NCBI RefSeq assembly: GCF_001056295.1
Contig: NZ_JVMD01000008.1
Span: 1 to 64,000, forward strand
Direction of reading: 5' to 3'
Length of the DNA: 64,000 nucleotides
DNA from: Corynebacterium halotolerans
Lineage (GTDB): Bacteria; Actinomycetota; Actinomycetes; Mycobacteriales; Mycobacteriaceae
The notes under the pieces are model-generated. The model had not been told where the DNA came from. It saw nothing but the letters and a program-made list of their open reading frames with translations, and did no database searches. Position 1 is the first letter of the stretch, and each line of letters begins with the position of its first letter. Shown piece after piece: positions 26,953 to 34,884 of this stretch. A program made the translations under genes and the position numbers.

Positions 26953-29370
26953 CTAGAGCTTCTCCATCGGCAGGCCGCCGATCAGCATCAGGCGGACCTT
27001 GCCGGCCGAACCGAAGTCGATGGTGGCCGTCGCCCGGGGCCCGACCCCGTCGACCGCCATCACCGTGCCCAGCCCGTACTTGTCGTGGACGACCCTGTCG
27101 CCCGCGGCGAGCTGGAGCTGGGTGTTCTTCTTGCGGCCGGCCGACGACGCCGGGGCCGCGGCGGAGCGGCCGAACCCGGAACGCGACGACGCCCCGAACC
27201 CGGAGCCGGAACCGCGGCCGAACGCCGCTCCCCCGCCCCACGACGTCGCCGGTTCCTCGCGCAGCCACTCGACCAGCTCGTCGGGGATCTCCCCGAGGAA
27301 GCGCGACGGCGGGTTGTTCTGCGGCGCGCCCCACGACGACCTCGTCTGCGCCCGCGAGACGTACAGGCGCTTGCGGGCGCGGGTCAGGCCGACGTAGGCC
27401 AGGCGGCGCTCCTCAGCCAGTTCCTTGGGGTCGCCCATGGCGCGCAGGTGCGGGAACTGCCCGTCCTCCCAGCCCGTGACGAACACGACGGGGAACTCCA
27501 AGCCCTTGGCGGTGTGCAGCGTCATCAGCGTCACCACCCCGCGATCGTCGTCCGGGATCTGGTCGGCGTCGGCGACCAGCGACACCCGCTCGAGGAAGGC
27601 CCGCAGGCTGCCGGGCTCCGGCTGGCCGTCGTCCATCTCGTCGCCGGCTTCCTCCATGCCCTCCCACAGGGCGGCCTCCGCCGAAAACTCGCGGGCGACC
27701 GAAACGAGCTCGTTGAGGTTGTCCAGGCGCGTGGCGTCCTGCGGGTCCGACGACCTCTCCAGTTCCGCGCGGTAGCCGGTGCGGTCCAGGATCGCCTCGA
27801 CCACGTCGCCTATGTCCCCCAGATCCCCGGTGGACATGTCCGCCGCGATGCCGTCGAGAAGCTCCGCGAAAGCCTTCATCGCGTTGCGCGACCGCGCCGC
27901 GACCATGGCGACCTCGCCGCGGCCCGCCGCGCGCAGCGCCGCCCCGAAGGACGTGCCGGTGTCCTCCGCGTGCAGCGCGACGTGGGACTGGGCCTTGTCG
28001 CCGATGCCGCGGCGCGGGGTGTTGATGATGCGCCGCATCGAGACGTCGTCGTCCGGGTTCGCGATCACCCGCAGGTACGCAACCACGTCGCGGACCTCGC
28101 GGCGCTCGTAGAACCGCGTGCCGCCGACGACGGTGTACGGCACGCCCATGCGGATGAACACGTCTTCCAGCGGGCGGGAGGAGTTGTTCGTGCGGTAGAA
28201 CACCGCCACGTCCGAGTAGGTCGCCTCGCCCCGGTCGACGAGGTCGTCGATCTCGTTGGCGATGAACCGGGCCTCGTCATGCTCGTTGTCGGCGACGTAG
28301 CCCTTGATCCGCTCGCCCTCGCCCAGGTCGGTCCACAGTTTCTTCTCGCGCCGGTTCTCGTTGCGCGCGATGAGGGCGTTGGCCGCCGACAGGATCGTCT
28401 GCGTGGACCTGTAGTTCTGCTCCAGCAGGATCGACTCGGCGTCCGGGTAGTCCTCCTCGAACTCCTCGATGTTGCGGATCGTCGCCCCGCGGAACGCGTA
28501 GATCGACTGGTCCGAATCGCCCACGACGCACAGCTCGCTCGGCGGGACCTCGCCGCCCGGCTTGCCCACCAGCGCCGAGACCAGCGCGTACTGCGCGTGG
28601 TTGGTGTCCTGGTACTCGTCGACCAGCACGTGGCGGAAACGGCGGCGGTAGTACTCGGCGACCTCCGGGTGCTCGCGGAAGATGCGCACCGTCTCGCCGA
28701 TCAGGTCGTCGAAGTCCAGCGCGTTCGCCGCCCGCAGCCGCACCTGGTACTCGCGGTACACCCGCGCCACGACCTCGTCGAAGGGGTTGCGGGTGACCTC
28801 GGCTTCCGACGCCGCCTGCTCGGGCCCGATCAGCTCGTTCTTGAGGTTGGAGATCCGGTTCGACAGGACGCGGCCGGTGAACTTCTTCACGTCCAGGTCC
28901 ATGTCGCGGGCGATCATCGACAGCAGCCGGCGCGAATCGTCGGCGTCGTAGATGGAGAAGTTCGAGTTCAGCCCCGGCACCAGCGCGTGCTGCATGCGCA
29001 GGATGCGGACGCACGTGGAGTGGAAGGTGGCCACCCACATACGCTGCGCCGCCGGCCCCACCAGCGCCGCGACGCGCTCGCGCATCTCCGCCGCCGCCTT
29101 GTTGGTGAAGGTGATGGCCAGGATCTGCCCGGGGTGCACCCCGCGCGCCCCGATGAGGTGCGCGATGCGCCGCGTGAGCACCGCCGTCTTGCCCGACCCG
29201 GCGCCGGCGACGATGAGCAGCGGCCGCCCCTCGTGCAGCACCGCGGCCCGCTGCTGGGGGTTCAGCCCCTCCAGAAGGTCGTCGCGCGAGCCGAACGCAT
29301 CGCGGGAATCGGCGGTCGCGGGGGCGGCGGGATCGGGGGACGGGGCGGCAAAACCGAGCGAATCAACCAT
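26953..29370 (-). CDS. pcrA: ATP-dependent DNA helicase UvrD/PcrA
   Basis: Superfamily 1A 3'-5' helicase acting in nucleotide excision repair and clearing replication forks. The 805-aa protein has LNPQQRAAV (Q motif), Walker A AGAGSGKT near residue 53, the DEYQDTN Walker B, QSIYAFRGA, NYRSTQTIL, and TLHTAKGLEFPVVF. The Gly/Ser-rich linker ends in the PcrA-type Tudor domain GDRVVHDKYGLGTV near 765, which binds RNA polymerase in PcrA. Mycobacterial uvrD1 has the same neighbour, chorismate mutase, divergent as here. Confidence 0.96.
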   Translation of the reverse strand: MVDSLGFAAPSPDPAAPATADSRDAFGSRDDLLEGLNPQQRAAVLHEGRPLLIVAGAGSGKTAVLTRRIAHLIGARGVHPGQILAITFTNKAAAEMRERVAALVGPAAQRMWVATFHSTCVRILRMQHALVPGLNSNFSIYDADDSRRLLSMIARDMDLDVKKFTGRVLSNRISNLKNELIGPEQAASEAEVTRNPFDEVVARVYREYQVRLRAANALDFDDLIGETVRIFREHPEVAEYYRRRFRHVLVDEYQDTNHAQYALVSALVGKPGGEVPPSELCVVGDSDQSIYAFRGATIRNIEEFEEDYPDAESILLEQNYRSTQTILSAANALIARNENRREKKLWTDLGEGERIKGYVADNEHDEARFIANEIDDLVDRGEATYSDVAVFYRTNNSSRPLEDVFIRMGVPYTVVGGTRFYERREVRDVVAYLRVIANPDDDVSMRRIINTPRRGIGDKAQSHVALHAEDTGTSFGAALRAAGRGEVAMVAARSRNAMKAFAELLDGIAADMSTGDLGDIGDVVEAILDRTGYRAELERSSDPQDATRLDNLNELVSVAREFSAEAALWEGMEEAGDEMDDGQPEPGSLRAFLERVSLVADADQIPDDDRGVVTLMTLHTAKGLEFPVVFVTGWEDGQFPHLRAMGDPKELAEERRLAYVGLTRARKRLYVSRAQTRSSWGAPQNNPPSRFLGEIPDELVEWLREEPATSWGGGAAFGRGSGSGFGASSRSGFGRSAAAPASSAGRKKNTQLQLAAGDRVVHDKYGLGTVMAVDGVGPRATATIDFGSAGKVRLMLIGGLPMEKL

Positions 29371-29424
29371 GATGGGCCAAGCCTAGCCCAGCCCCCGGAT
29401 CGCCCATTTGGCAGAATGGAACGC

Positions 29425-29733
29425 ATGAACGACGACCTCATCGCCGCCTTCGACGTCCGCACGCCCACCGGCACGGACGACCCCCTGAGCTCGTCCGAGA
29501 TCGAGAAGTACCGCGAGGAAATCAACCGCCTGGACAAGCTGATCATCGACGCGATCCAGCGCCGCACCGAGGTGAGCAAGGCCGTGGGCAAGACCCGCAT
29601 GGGTTCCGGCGGCACGCGCCTGGTGCACACCCGCGAGGTGCAGATCATCAACGAGTTCCGCGACGCCCTCGGCCCGGAGGGCCCGGCCATCGCCACCGCG
29701 CTGCTGCGCATGGGCCGCGGCCGCCTGGGGTAG
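29425..29733 (+). CDS. Chorismate mutase (AroQ, intracellular type)
   Basis: Converts chorismate to prephenate for Phe/Tyr synthesis. The 102-aa all-helical protein matches the actinobacterial short AroQ: EIEKYREEINRLDKLIIDAI, then KAVGKTRMGSGGTRLVHTRE, and a C-terminal MGRGRLG. In the mycobacterial enzyme this tail is remodelled by DAHP synthase to activate it, and the conserved ending suggests the same control. GGA precedes ATG 29425; an in-frame ATG at 29416 adds three residues. It lies divergent to the helicase gene. Confidence 0.92.
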   Translation: MNDDLIAAFDVRTPTGTDDPLSSSEIEKYREEINRLDKLIIDAIQRRTEVSKAVGKTRMGSGGTRLVHTREVQIINEFRDALGPEGPAIATALLRMGRGRLG

Positions 29734-29784
29734 CGCGGGCGAAACCCCCGCCCCTTTCCGCCCCGGGTAATTAGCCTGGGGAAC

Positions 29785-31092
29785 ATGAGCAGCTTTCGCA
29801 CGGACCGCGCCACCGTCGCCGCATGGGCGTCGTGGGACTGGGGGTCGGCCGCGTTCAACGCGGTCATGGTGACGTTCATCTACTCCGTCTACCTCACCGA
29901 ATCGGTGGGCGCGGGCATCGGCGGGCCGATCCCGGCGTCGTCGTGGTACGGCTGGGCGATGGCCGCGGCGGGCGTCATCATCGCCGTCGTCGCCCCGGTC
30001 CAGGGCCGCCGCGCCGACGCGAAGGGCAAGCGGCGGTGGTCGATGACGATGTGGACGCTCGTGGTCATCGCGCTGATGGCGTCGCTGTTCTTCATCCGCA
30101 ACGAGCCCGCCTGGTTCTGGCCGGGCATCGCCATCATGGCGGTCGGCGCCGTCGCCTTCGAGTTCGCGGAGGTCTCCTACTTCGCCATGCTCCGGCAGGT
30201 GTCCACCCCGGACAACGTCGGCAGGGTGTCCGGCATCGGCTGGTCGGCGGGGTACTTCGGGGGCATCTTCCTGCTCCTGCTCTGCTACGTCGGGTTCATC
30301 GCCGGCGAGGGCGGGGCGTTCGGCTTTTCGACGGCCGACGGCATGAACGTCCGCGTGGTCGCGCTGGTCGCCGCCGCGTGGTTCCTGGTGTTCGCGCTGC
30401 CGACGTTCTTCCGCGTGCCCGAGATCGCGCCCGACCGGGACATCGACGGCAGCTACGGCGAGTCGTACAAGCGGCTGTTCGGCGAACTGAAGCAGTTGTG
30501 GCGGGAGGATCCGCGGTCCATCAAGTTCCTGGTCGCCCAGGCCGTGTTCCGCGACGGCCTGGCCGGCGTGTTCACCTTCGGGGCGATCCTCGCCGTGACC
30601 GTCTACGGGCTGTCCCCCGCCGACGTCCTGTTGTTCGGCATCGCCGCCAACGTCGTCTCGGCGCTCGGCGCACTCGGCGCCGGTTTCCTGGATGATTTCA
30701 TCGGCCCGCGCCCGGTCATCCTGTGGTCGCTGGGCCTGATGGTGGTCACGTCCGTCGCCCTGCTCTTCGTCGACGGCCCCGGGTGGTTCTGGCCGCTGGG
30801 CCTGACGCTGTGCCTGTTCGTCGGCCCGGCGCAGTCGGCGGCGCGCTCCTTCCTGGCGCGCATCGCGCCGGAGGGCCGCGAGGGCCAGATGTTCGGCCTC
30901 TACGTCACCACCGGCCGCGCGGTGAGCTGGATGGCGCCGGCCGCGTTCGCCGCGCTGGTGGCCGTCTTCGGCACCGACCGGGCGGGCATCGGCGGCATCG
31001 CCCTGGTGCTGATCGCGGGCATGATCCTCTTCGCGCTGGTGCCGAAGAACCCCGCCTCCCCCGCCGTCGAGGTGGAGGAAGCGAGGGTGTGA
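29785..31092 (+). CDS. MFS transporter, UMF1 (Atg22-like) family
   Basis: 435-aa permease with about 12 hydrophobic segments. The start WASWDWGSAAFNAVMVTFIY and the MLRQVSTPDNVGRVSGIGWS loop are typical of the UMF1/Atg22-like subgroup, whose substrates are mostly unknown. GGGGAA precedes ATG 29785. It stands alone between chorismate mutase and pckG, inserted into a neighbourhood otherwise shared with mycobacteria. Confidence 0.85.
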   Translation: MSSFRTDRATVAAWASWDWGSAAFNAVMVTFIYSVYLTESVGAGIGGPIPASSWYGWAMAAAGVIIAVVAPVQGRRADAKGKRRWSMTMWTLVVIALMASLFFIRNEPAWFWPGIAIMAVGAVAFEFAEVSYFAMLRQVSTPDNVGRVSGIGWSAGYFGGIFLLLLCYVGFIAGEGGAFGFSTADGMNVRVVALVAAAWFLVFALPTFFRVPEIAPDRDIDGSYGESYKRLFGELKQLWREDPRSIKFLVAQAVFRDGLAGVFTFGAILAVTVYGLSPADVLLFGIAANVVSALGALGAGFLDDFIGPRPVILWSLGLMVVTSVALLFVDGPGWFWPLGLTLCLFVGPAQSAARSFLARIAPEGREGQMFGLYVTTGRAVSWMAPAAFAALVAVFGTDRAGIGGIALVLIAGMILFALVPKNPASPAVEVEEARV

Positions 31093-31174
31093 GGCCGACC
31101 GTCCGTCGGCTGCGGAACATGAGTCGCTGATTGCGGACCAAAATCCCACGCAGGCGCAATAACGAACATCACAT

Positions 31175-31192
31175 TACGTAGCAACGTACATT
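31175..31192 (+). promoter_or_regulatory. Candidate pckG promoter with overlapping inverted repeat
   Basis: The inverted repeat TACGT-AGCA-ACGTA (31175-31188) overlaps a -10-like TACATT (31187-31192), 74 bp upstream of the pckG ATG. A protein bound there would block initiation. No clear -35 is visible. Confidence 0.35.
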
Positions 31193-31265
31193 GGGATACG
31201 CTCGGGGCGAACGCGCCGCCCGATCCACCCGGGCACCTGCGGCCACCGGTTGAAAGGAATCCCCA

Positions 31266-33095
31266 ATGACGACGACCCGCCCTTCCGCCATCCCCGAGAG
31301 CATCACGAGCGCTCCGATACGCGAATTCGTGGAAGAGTGGGCGGCGATCACCGAACCGGACCGGATCGAGCTCATCGGCCCCGAGGACGACGGGCGGCTG
31401 ATCGGGGAAGCGCTGGCGGACGGGACCCTCCTCCCCGCCGGCGAAGGCCGGTACTACTCGCGCTCCTACGTGAAGGACACGGCCCGCACCGAGGAACGCA
31501 CGGTCGTGGCGACGGCCGACCCCTCCGACGCGGGCGCCTACAACAACTGGAAGCCGAACTCGGAGGTCATCGCGACCATCACCGAGCGGATGCGCGGCGC
31601 GTCGAAGGGCAAGACCATGTACGTGGTGCCCTACCTGATGGCGGCGCCCGGGTCCCCGCTCGAGCAGTTCGCGGCGGGCGTGGAGCTCACCGACGACCGC
31701 AACGTGGTGCTGCAGATGATCCGCATGGCCCGCGTCGGCCTGGAGCATGTGGCGAACCTGGAGGATCCCGACAATTTCGTCCGCGGCGTGCACGTCGTCG
31801 GCGACCTGCCGAACCTCGGCCAGGGCACGGATGAGGACCTGCGCCTGTTCGCGACGATCCCCGACCGGCGGATGATCCTCCACTTCGGTTCGGCCTACGG
31901 CGGAAACGCGCTGCTGGGCAAGATCGCCCACGGCCTGCGCCTGGCCTCGCACGACGGCTGGAAGAACGGCTTCCTGGCCGACCAGTTCCTGCTGCTGGGC
32001 ATCACCGACCGCGAGACGGGGAAGAAGTACCACGTCGCCGGCGGGTTCCCGTCGGCGTCGGGCAAGACCAACCTGGCCATGACCCTGGCCCCGGACGGGC
32101 TGGGCGACCGCTACCACGTCGAGTTCTACGGCGACGACATCACCTGGATGTGGCGCGACGGTGATGGGCGGCTGCGCGGCATGAACCCCGAGTACGGGGC
32201 CTTCGGCATCGCGAAGGACACCAACCGCGATTCCAACCCGACCGCCCTGGAATCGATCGCCCCGGGCACCGGCACCATCTTCACCAACGTCGCCTACAAC
32301 GAGAAGACCCGGGACGTCTGGTGGGAGGGCCTCACCCCGGAGCCGCCCGCGGACCCCGACGGATGGCTCGACTGGAAGGGGGAGCCGATCGCCGAGCGCG
32401 CCGAAGAGGACAAGGGCGCCCCGTGGGCCCACCCGAACTCCCGGTTCACCACGCAGCTGGCGAACCTCCCCAATCTCGCGGAGGAGTACGCCAACCCCGA
32501 GGGCGTGATCATCGACGCGATCATCTTCGGCGGACGCACCCGCGACCGCGAGCCCCTCGTCCGTGCGCTGCCCGGCTACGTCGAGGGCGTGTACGACGGC
32601 CTGACGCTCGGCGCCGAGGCGACGTTCGCCGCCGAGGGCCTGGACGGCAAGCTCAGGTACGACCCCATGTCCATGCGCCCGTTCATGTCCTACGGCGAGG
32701 GCGACTACGCCCGCCACTGGCTCGACGTCATCGGGTCACTGTCGGAGAAGCCCGCCTTCGCCCACGTGAACTGGTTCCAGCGCGACCCGGAGGACGGCCG
32801 CTTCCTGTGGCCCGGCTACCGGGAGAACCTCCGGGCGCTGCTGTGGCTCATGCAGTGGAAGGCCGGCGAGGTGGAGGGCAACCCGACCCCGGTCGGCGTT
32901 CTGCCCACCGCGGAGGAGCTGGACCTCACCGGCCTGGAGATCGACGCGGACGATCTCGATCGCGTCCTGACCATCGACCGCGAGCGGTGGCGGCGGGAAA
33001 TCGGGTTCAGGTCGGAGCATCTGGCCCAGTTCGATCGACTGCCGCGGGAAATCACCGACGTACACGAGCGCCTGGCCAAGGCGCTGTCCGAATAG
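31266..33095 (+). CDS. pckG: Phosphoenolpyruvate carboxykinase (GTP)
   Basis: Gluconeogenic enzyme converting oxaloacetate and GTP to PEP. The 609-aa length is standard. Visible landmarks: FGSAYGGNALLGK, the P-loop FPSASGKTNLAM near residues 261-272, YGDDITWM and the NTP-binding NWFQRD. The PROSITE signature of the family is FPSACGKTN; here the reactive cysteine of that loop is Ser265 (codon 32058-32060). GAAAGGAATC precedes ATG 31266. It converges on the aldehyde dehydrogenase gene through a strong hairpin. Confidence 0.95.
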   Translation: MTTTRPSAIPESITSAPIREFVEEWAAITEPDRIELIGPEDDGRLIGEALADGTLLPAGEGRYYSRSYVKDTARTEERTVVATADPSDAGAYNNWKPNSEVIATITERMRGASKGKTMYVVPYLMAAPGSPLEQFAAGVELTDDRNVVLQMIRMARVGLEHVANLEDPDNFVRGVHVVGDLPNLGQGTDEDLRLFATIPDRRMILHFGSAYGGNALLGKIAHGLRLASHDGWKNGFLADQFLLLGITDRETGKKYHVAGGFPSASGKTNLAMTLAPDGLGDRYHVEFYGDDITWMWRDGDGRLRGMNPEYGAFGIAKDTNRDSNPTALESIAPGTGTIFTNVAYNEKTRDVWWEGLTPEPPADPDGWLDWKGEPIAERAEEDKGAPWAHPNSRFTTQLANLPNLAEEYANPEGVIIDAIIFGGRTRDREPLVRALPGYVEGVYDGLTLGAEATFAAEGLDGKLRYDPMSMRPFMSYGEGDYARHWLDVIGSLSEKPAFAHVNWFQRDPEDGRFLWPGYRENLRALLWLMQWKAGEVEGNPTPVGVLPTAEELDLTGLEIDADDLDRVLTIDRERWRREIGFRSEHLAQFDRLPREITDVHERLAKALSE

Positions 33096-33129
33096 ACGGC
33101 ACCGCAAAAACGGCACAGTCCGAATGACC

Positions 33130-33165
33130 CCGCCCCCGGGGTCTGCGTCTCAACCCCGGGGGCGG
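33130..33165. terminator. Bidirectional hairpin between pckG and gabD
   Basis: Arms 33130-33142 and 33153-33165 form a perfect 13-bp stem (CCGCCCCCGGGGT / ACCCCGGGGGCGG) with a 10-base loop. The right arm abuts the gabD stop. There is no U-run, so it probably works for both convergent genes by stem stability. Confidence 0.75.
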
Positions 33166-34638
33166 CTATCCCTCCAGCGAGATCAGCTTGTCCTCGAGGA
33201 ACTCGTCGATGCCGGTGAAACCGCCCTCGCGCCCGAGCCCCGACTGCTTCACGCCGCCGAACGGTGCCGAGGCGTCGGAAAGCCCGCCCTTGTTCACCGC
33301 GACCATGCCGGCCTCGATGGCCTCCGCCGCGCCGAGCGCGCGCGTGAGGTTCTCGCTGAACACGTAGGCCGCCAGGCCGAAGATCGTGTCATTCGCCCGC
33401 GCGATGGCCTCCTCGTCGTCGGCGACCTCGGTGACCGCGACGACGGGGCCGAAGATCTCCTCCGCCACGATGTCCGCGTCCAGCGGGAAGCCGGTGAGGA
33501 CGGTGGGCTCGAAGAAGTAGCCGTCGGCGAGCTCGCCGGGGAGCTCCGGGATGGAGCCGCCGCAGCGCACAGTCGCGCCGCGCTGCACGGCATCGTCGAC
33601 GAGCCTCGCGACGGTCTCCTGCTGGTCCCGCAGAGCAAGAGGGCCGAGATCCGTCCCCTCGTCGGTGCCGCGGCCCAGGGTGAGCTCGCGGAACATCGCG
33701 ACGACGCCCTCGGTGAACTCCTCCGCCAGCGACTCGTGGACGATGAAGCGGTTCGGCGCGATGCAGACCTGGCCGCCGTTGCGCAGCTTCGCCGCCTTGA
33801 CCGCCTGCACCGCCTTGTCCACGTCGGCGTCCTCCAGCACGACGAACGGGGCGTTGCCGCCGAGCTCCAGCGAGACCTTCATTGACGTCTCCATGGCCTT
33901 CGCCGCCAGCATCTGCCCGACCTCGGTGGAACCGGTGAACGTGAACTTGCGCAGGCGATCGTCGTCGAGGATGGCCGACACGTTCTTCGCGGAGCCCGTC
34001 GGCAGGACCTGGACGACCCCGGCGGGAACGCCCGCCTCCTGCAGCAGCTTGGCCAGGTACAGCATGGTCAGCGGGGTCTTCGACGCGGGCTTGGCGATGA
34101 TCGTGCACCCCGCCGCCAGCGCCGGCGCGATCTTCCGCGCGCCCATGGCCAGCGGGAAGTTCCACGGGGTGATCGCCAGCGCCGGGCCGACCGGCTGGCG
34201 CACCGTGACCACGCGGGAGTTGCCGTCCGGCGAGCGGCGGTAATCGCCGCGCATGCGCACGGCCTCCTCCGAGAACCAACGGAAGAACTCCGCCGCGTAC
34301 TTCACCTCGGCCCTCGAATCGGGCAGCGCACGGCCCATCTCGAGGGACTGGAGGCGGGTGAGCTCGTCGCCATGCTCGATGATCAGCTCGTAGGCCCGCC
34401 GCAGGATCTCGCCGCGCTCGCGCGGCGCCGTCGCCGCCCACTCGGCCTGCGCCCCGCACGCCGCGTCGAGGGCCGCACGCGCGTCGGCCTCCGTGGCCGA
34501 GGCGACCTCGGCGAGGACGCGGTCGGTGGCGGGGTCGCGGAGCTCGAACGTGCCGCCGTCGGAGGCGTCGCGGAATTCGCCGCTGAGGAAGAGCCGGGCC
34601 GGCGCAGTTGAAGTAATGTCGTTCACTGAGTGTCCCAT
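33166..34638 (-). CDS. gabD: NAD(P)-dependent succinate-semialdehyde dehydrogenase
   Basis: Aldehyde dehydrogenase oxidising succinate semialdehyde to succinate. From ATG 34638 (MGHSVND) it is 490 aa, matching GabD near 480. It has the NAD site TPWNFPLAMGARKIAPALAA shortened here as PWNFPLAMG, GSTEVGQ, the general-base Glu in ELGGNAPFVV, and the nucleophilic Cys in NGGQVCIAPNR. An ATG at 34647 and a far upstream one (34761) are possible but lack better sites. No transaminase or transporter for GABA is adjacent, so its physiological source of aldehyde is not shown. Confidence 0.88.
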   Translation of the reverse strand: MGHSVNDITSTAPARLFLSGEFRDASDGGTFELRDPATDRVLAEVASATEADARAALDAACGAQAEWAATAPRERGEILRRAYELIIEHGDELTRLQSLEMGRALPDSRAEVKYAAEFFRWFSEEAVRMRGDYRRSPDGNSRVVTVRQPVGPALAITPWNFPLAMGARKIAPALAAGCTIIAKPASKTPLTMLYLAKLLQEAGVPAGVVQVLPTGSAKNVSAILDDDRLRKFTFTGSTEVGQMLAAKAMETSMKVSLELGGNAPFVVLEDADVDKAVQAVKAAKLRNGGQVCIAPNRFIVHESLAEEFTEGVVAMFRELTLGRGTDEGTDLGPLALRDQQETVARLVDDAVQRGATVRCGGSIPELPGELADGYFFEPTVLTGFPLDADIVAEEIFGPVVAVTEVADDEEAIARANDTIFGLAAYVFSENLTRALGAAEAIEAGMVAVNKGGLSDASAPFGGVKQSGLGREGGFTGIDEFLEDKLISLEG

Positions 34639-34884
34639 GACACCCATGGTGCGCGCGGGCGCGGGATTTGTCGACGGAGGGCGGCACCCGCGCAAGATTT
34701 GAACATCGTTCGGCTTTTGCGACGGAACGGACGGAACCGTCGCCAACGGGTGCCCCCGCACTTCGAACGCGGCGTAACGAAACTCCGATGAACGTCAATG
34801 AAATCGATGAACGGCCAAAGATTCGTCGTTCAAACAACGTGACGCCCCTGCGCGACCGCGCGTCACCCGAACCATAGGATGAGC

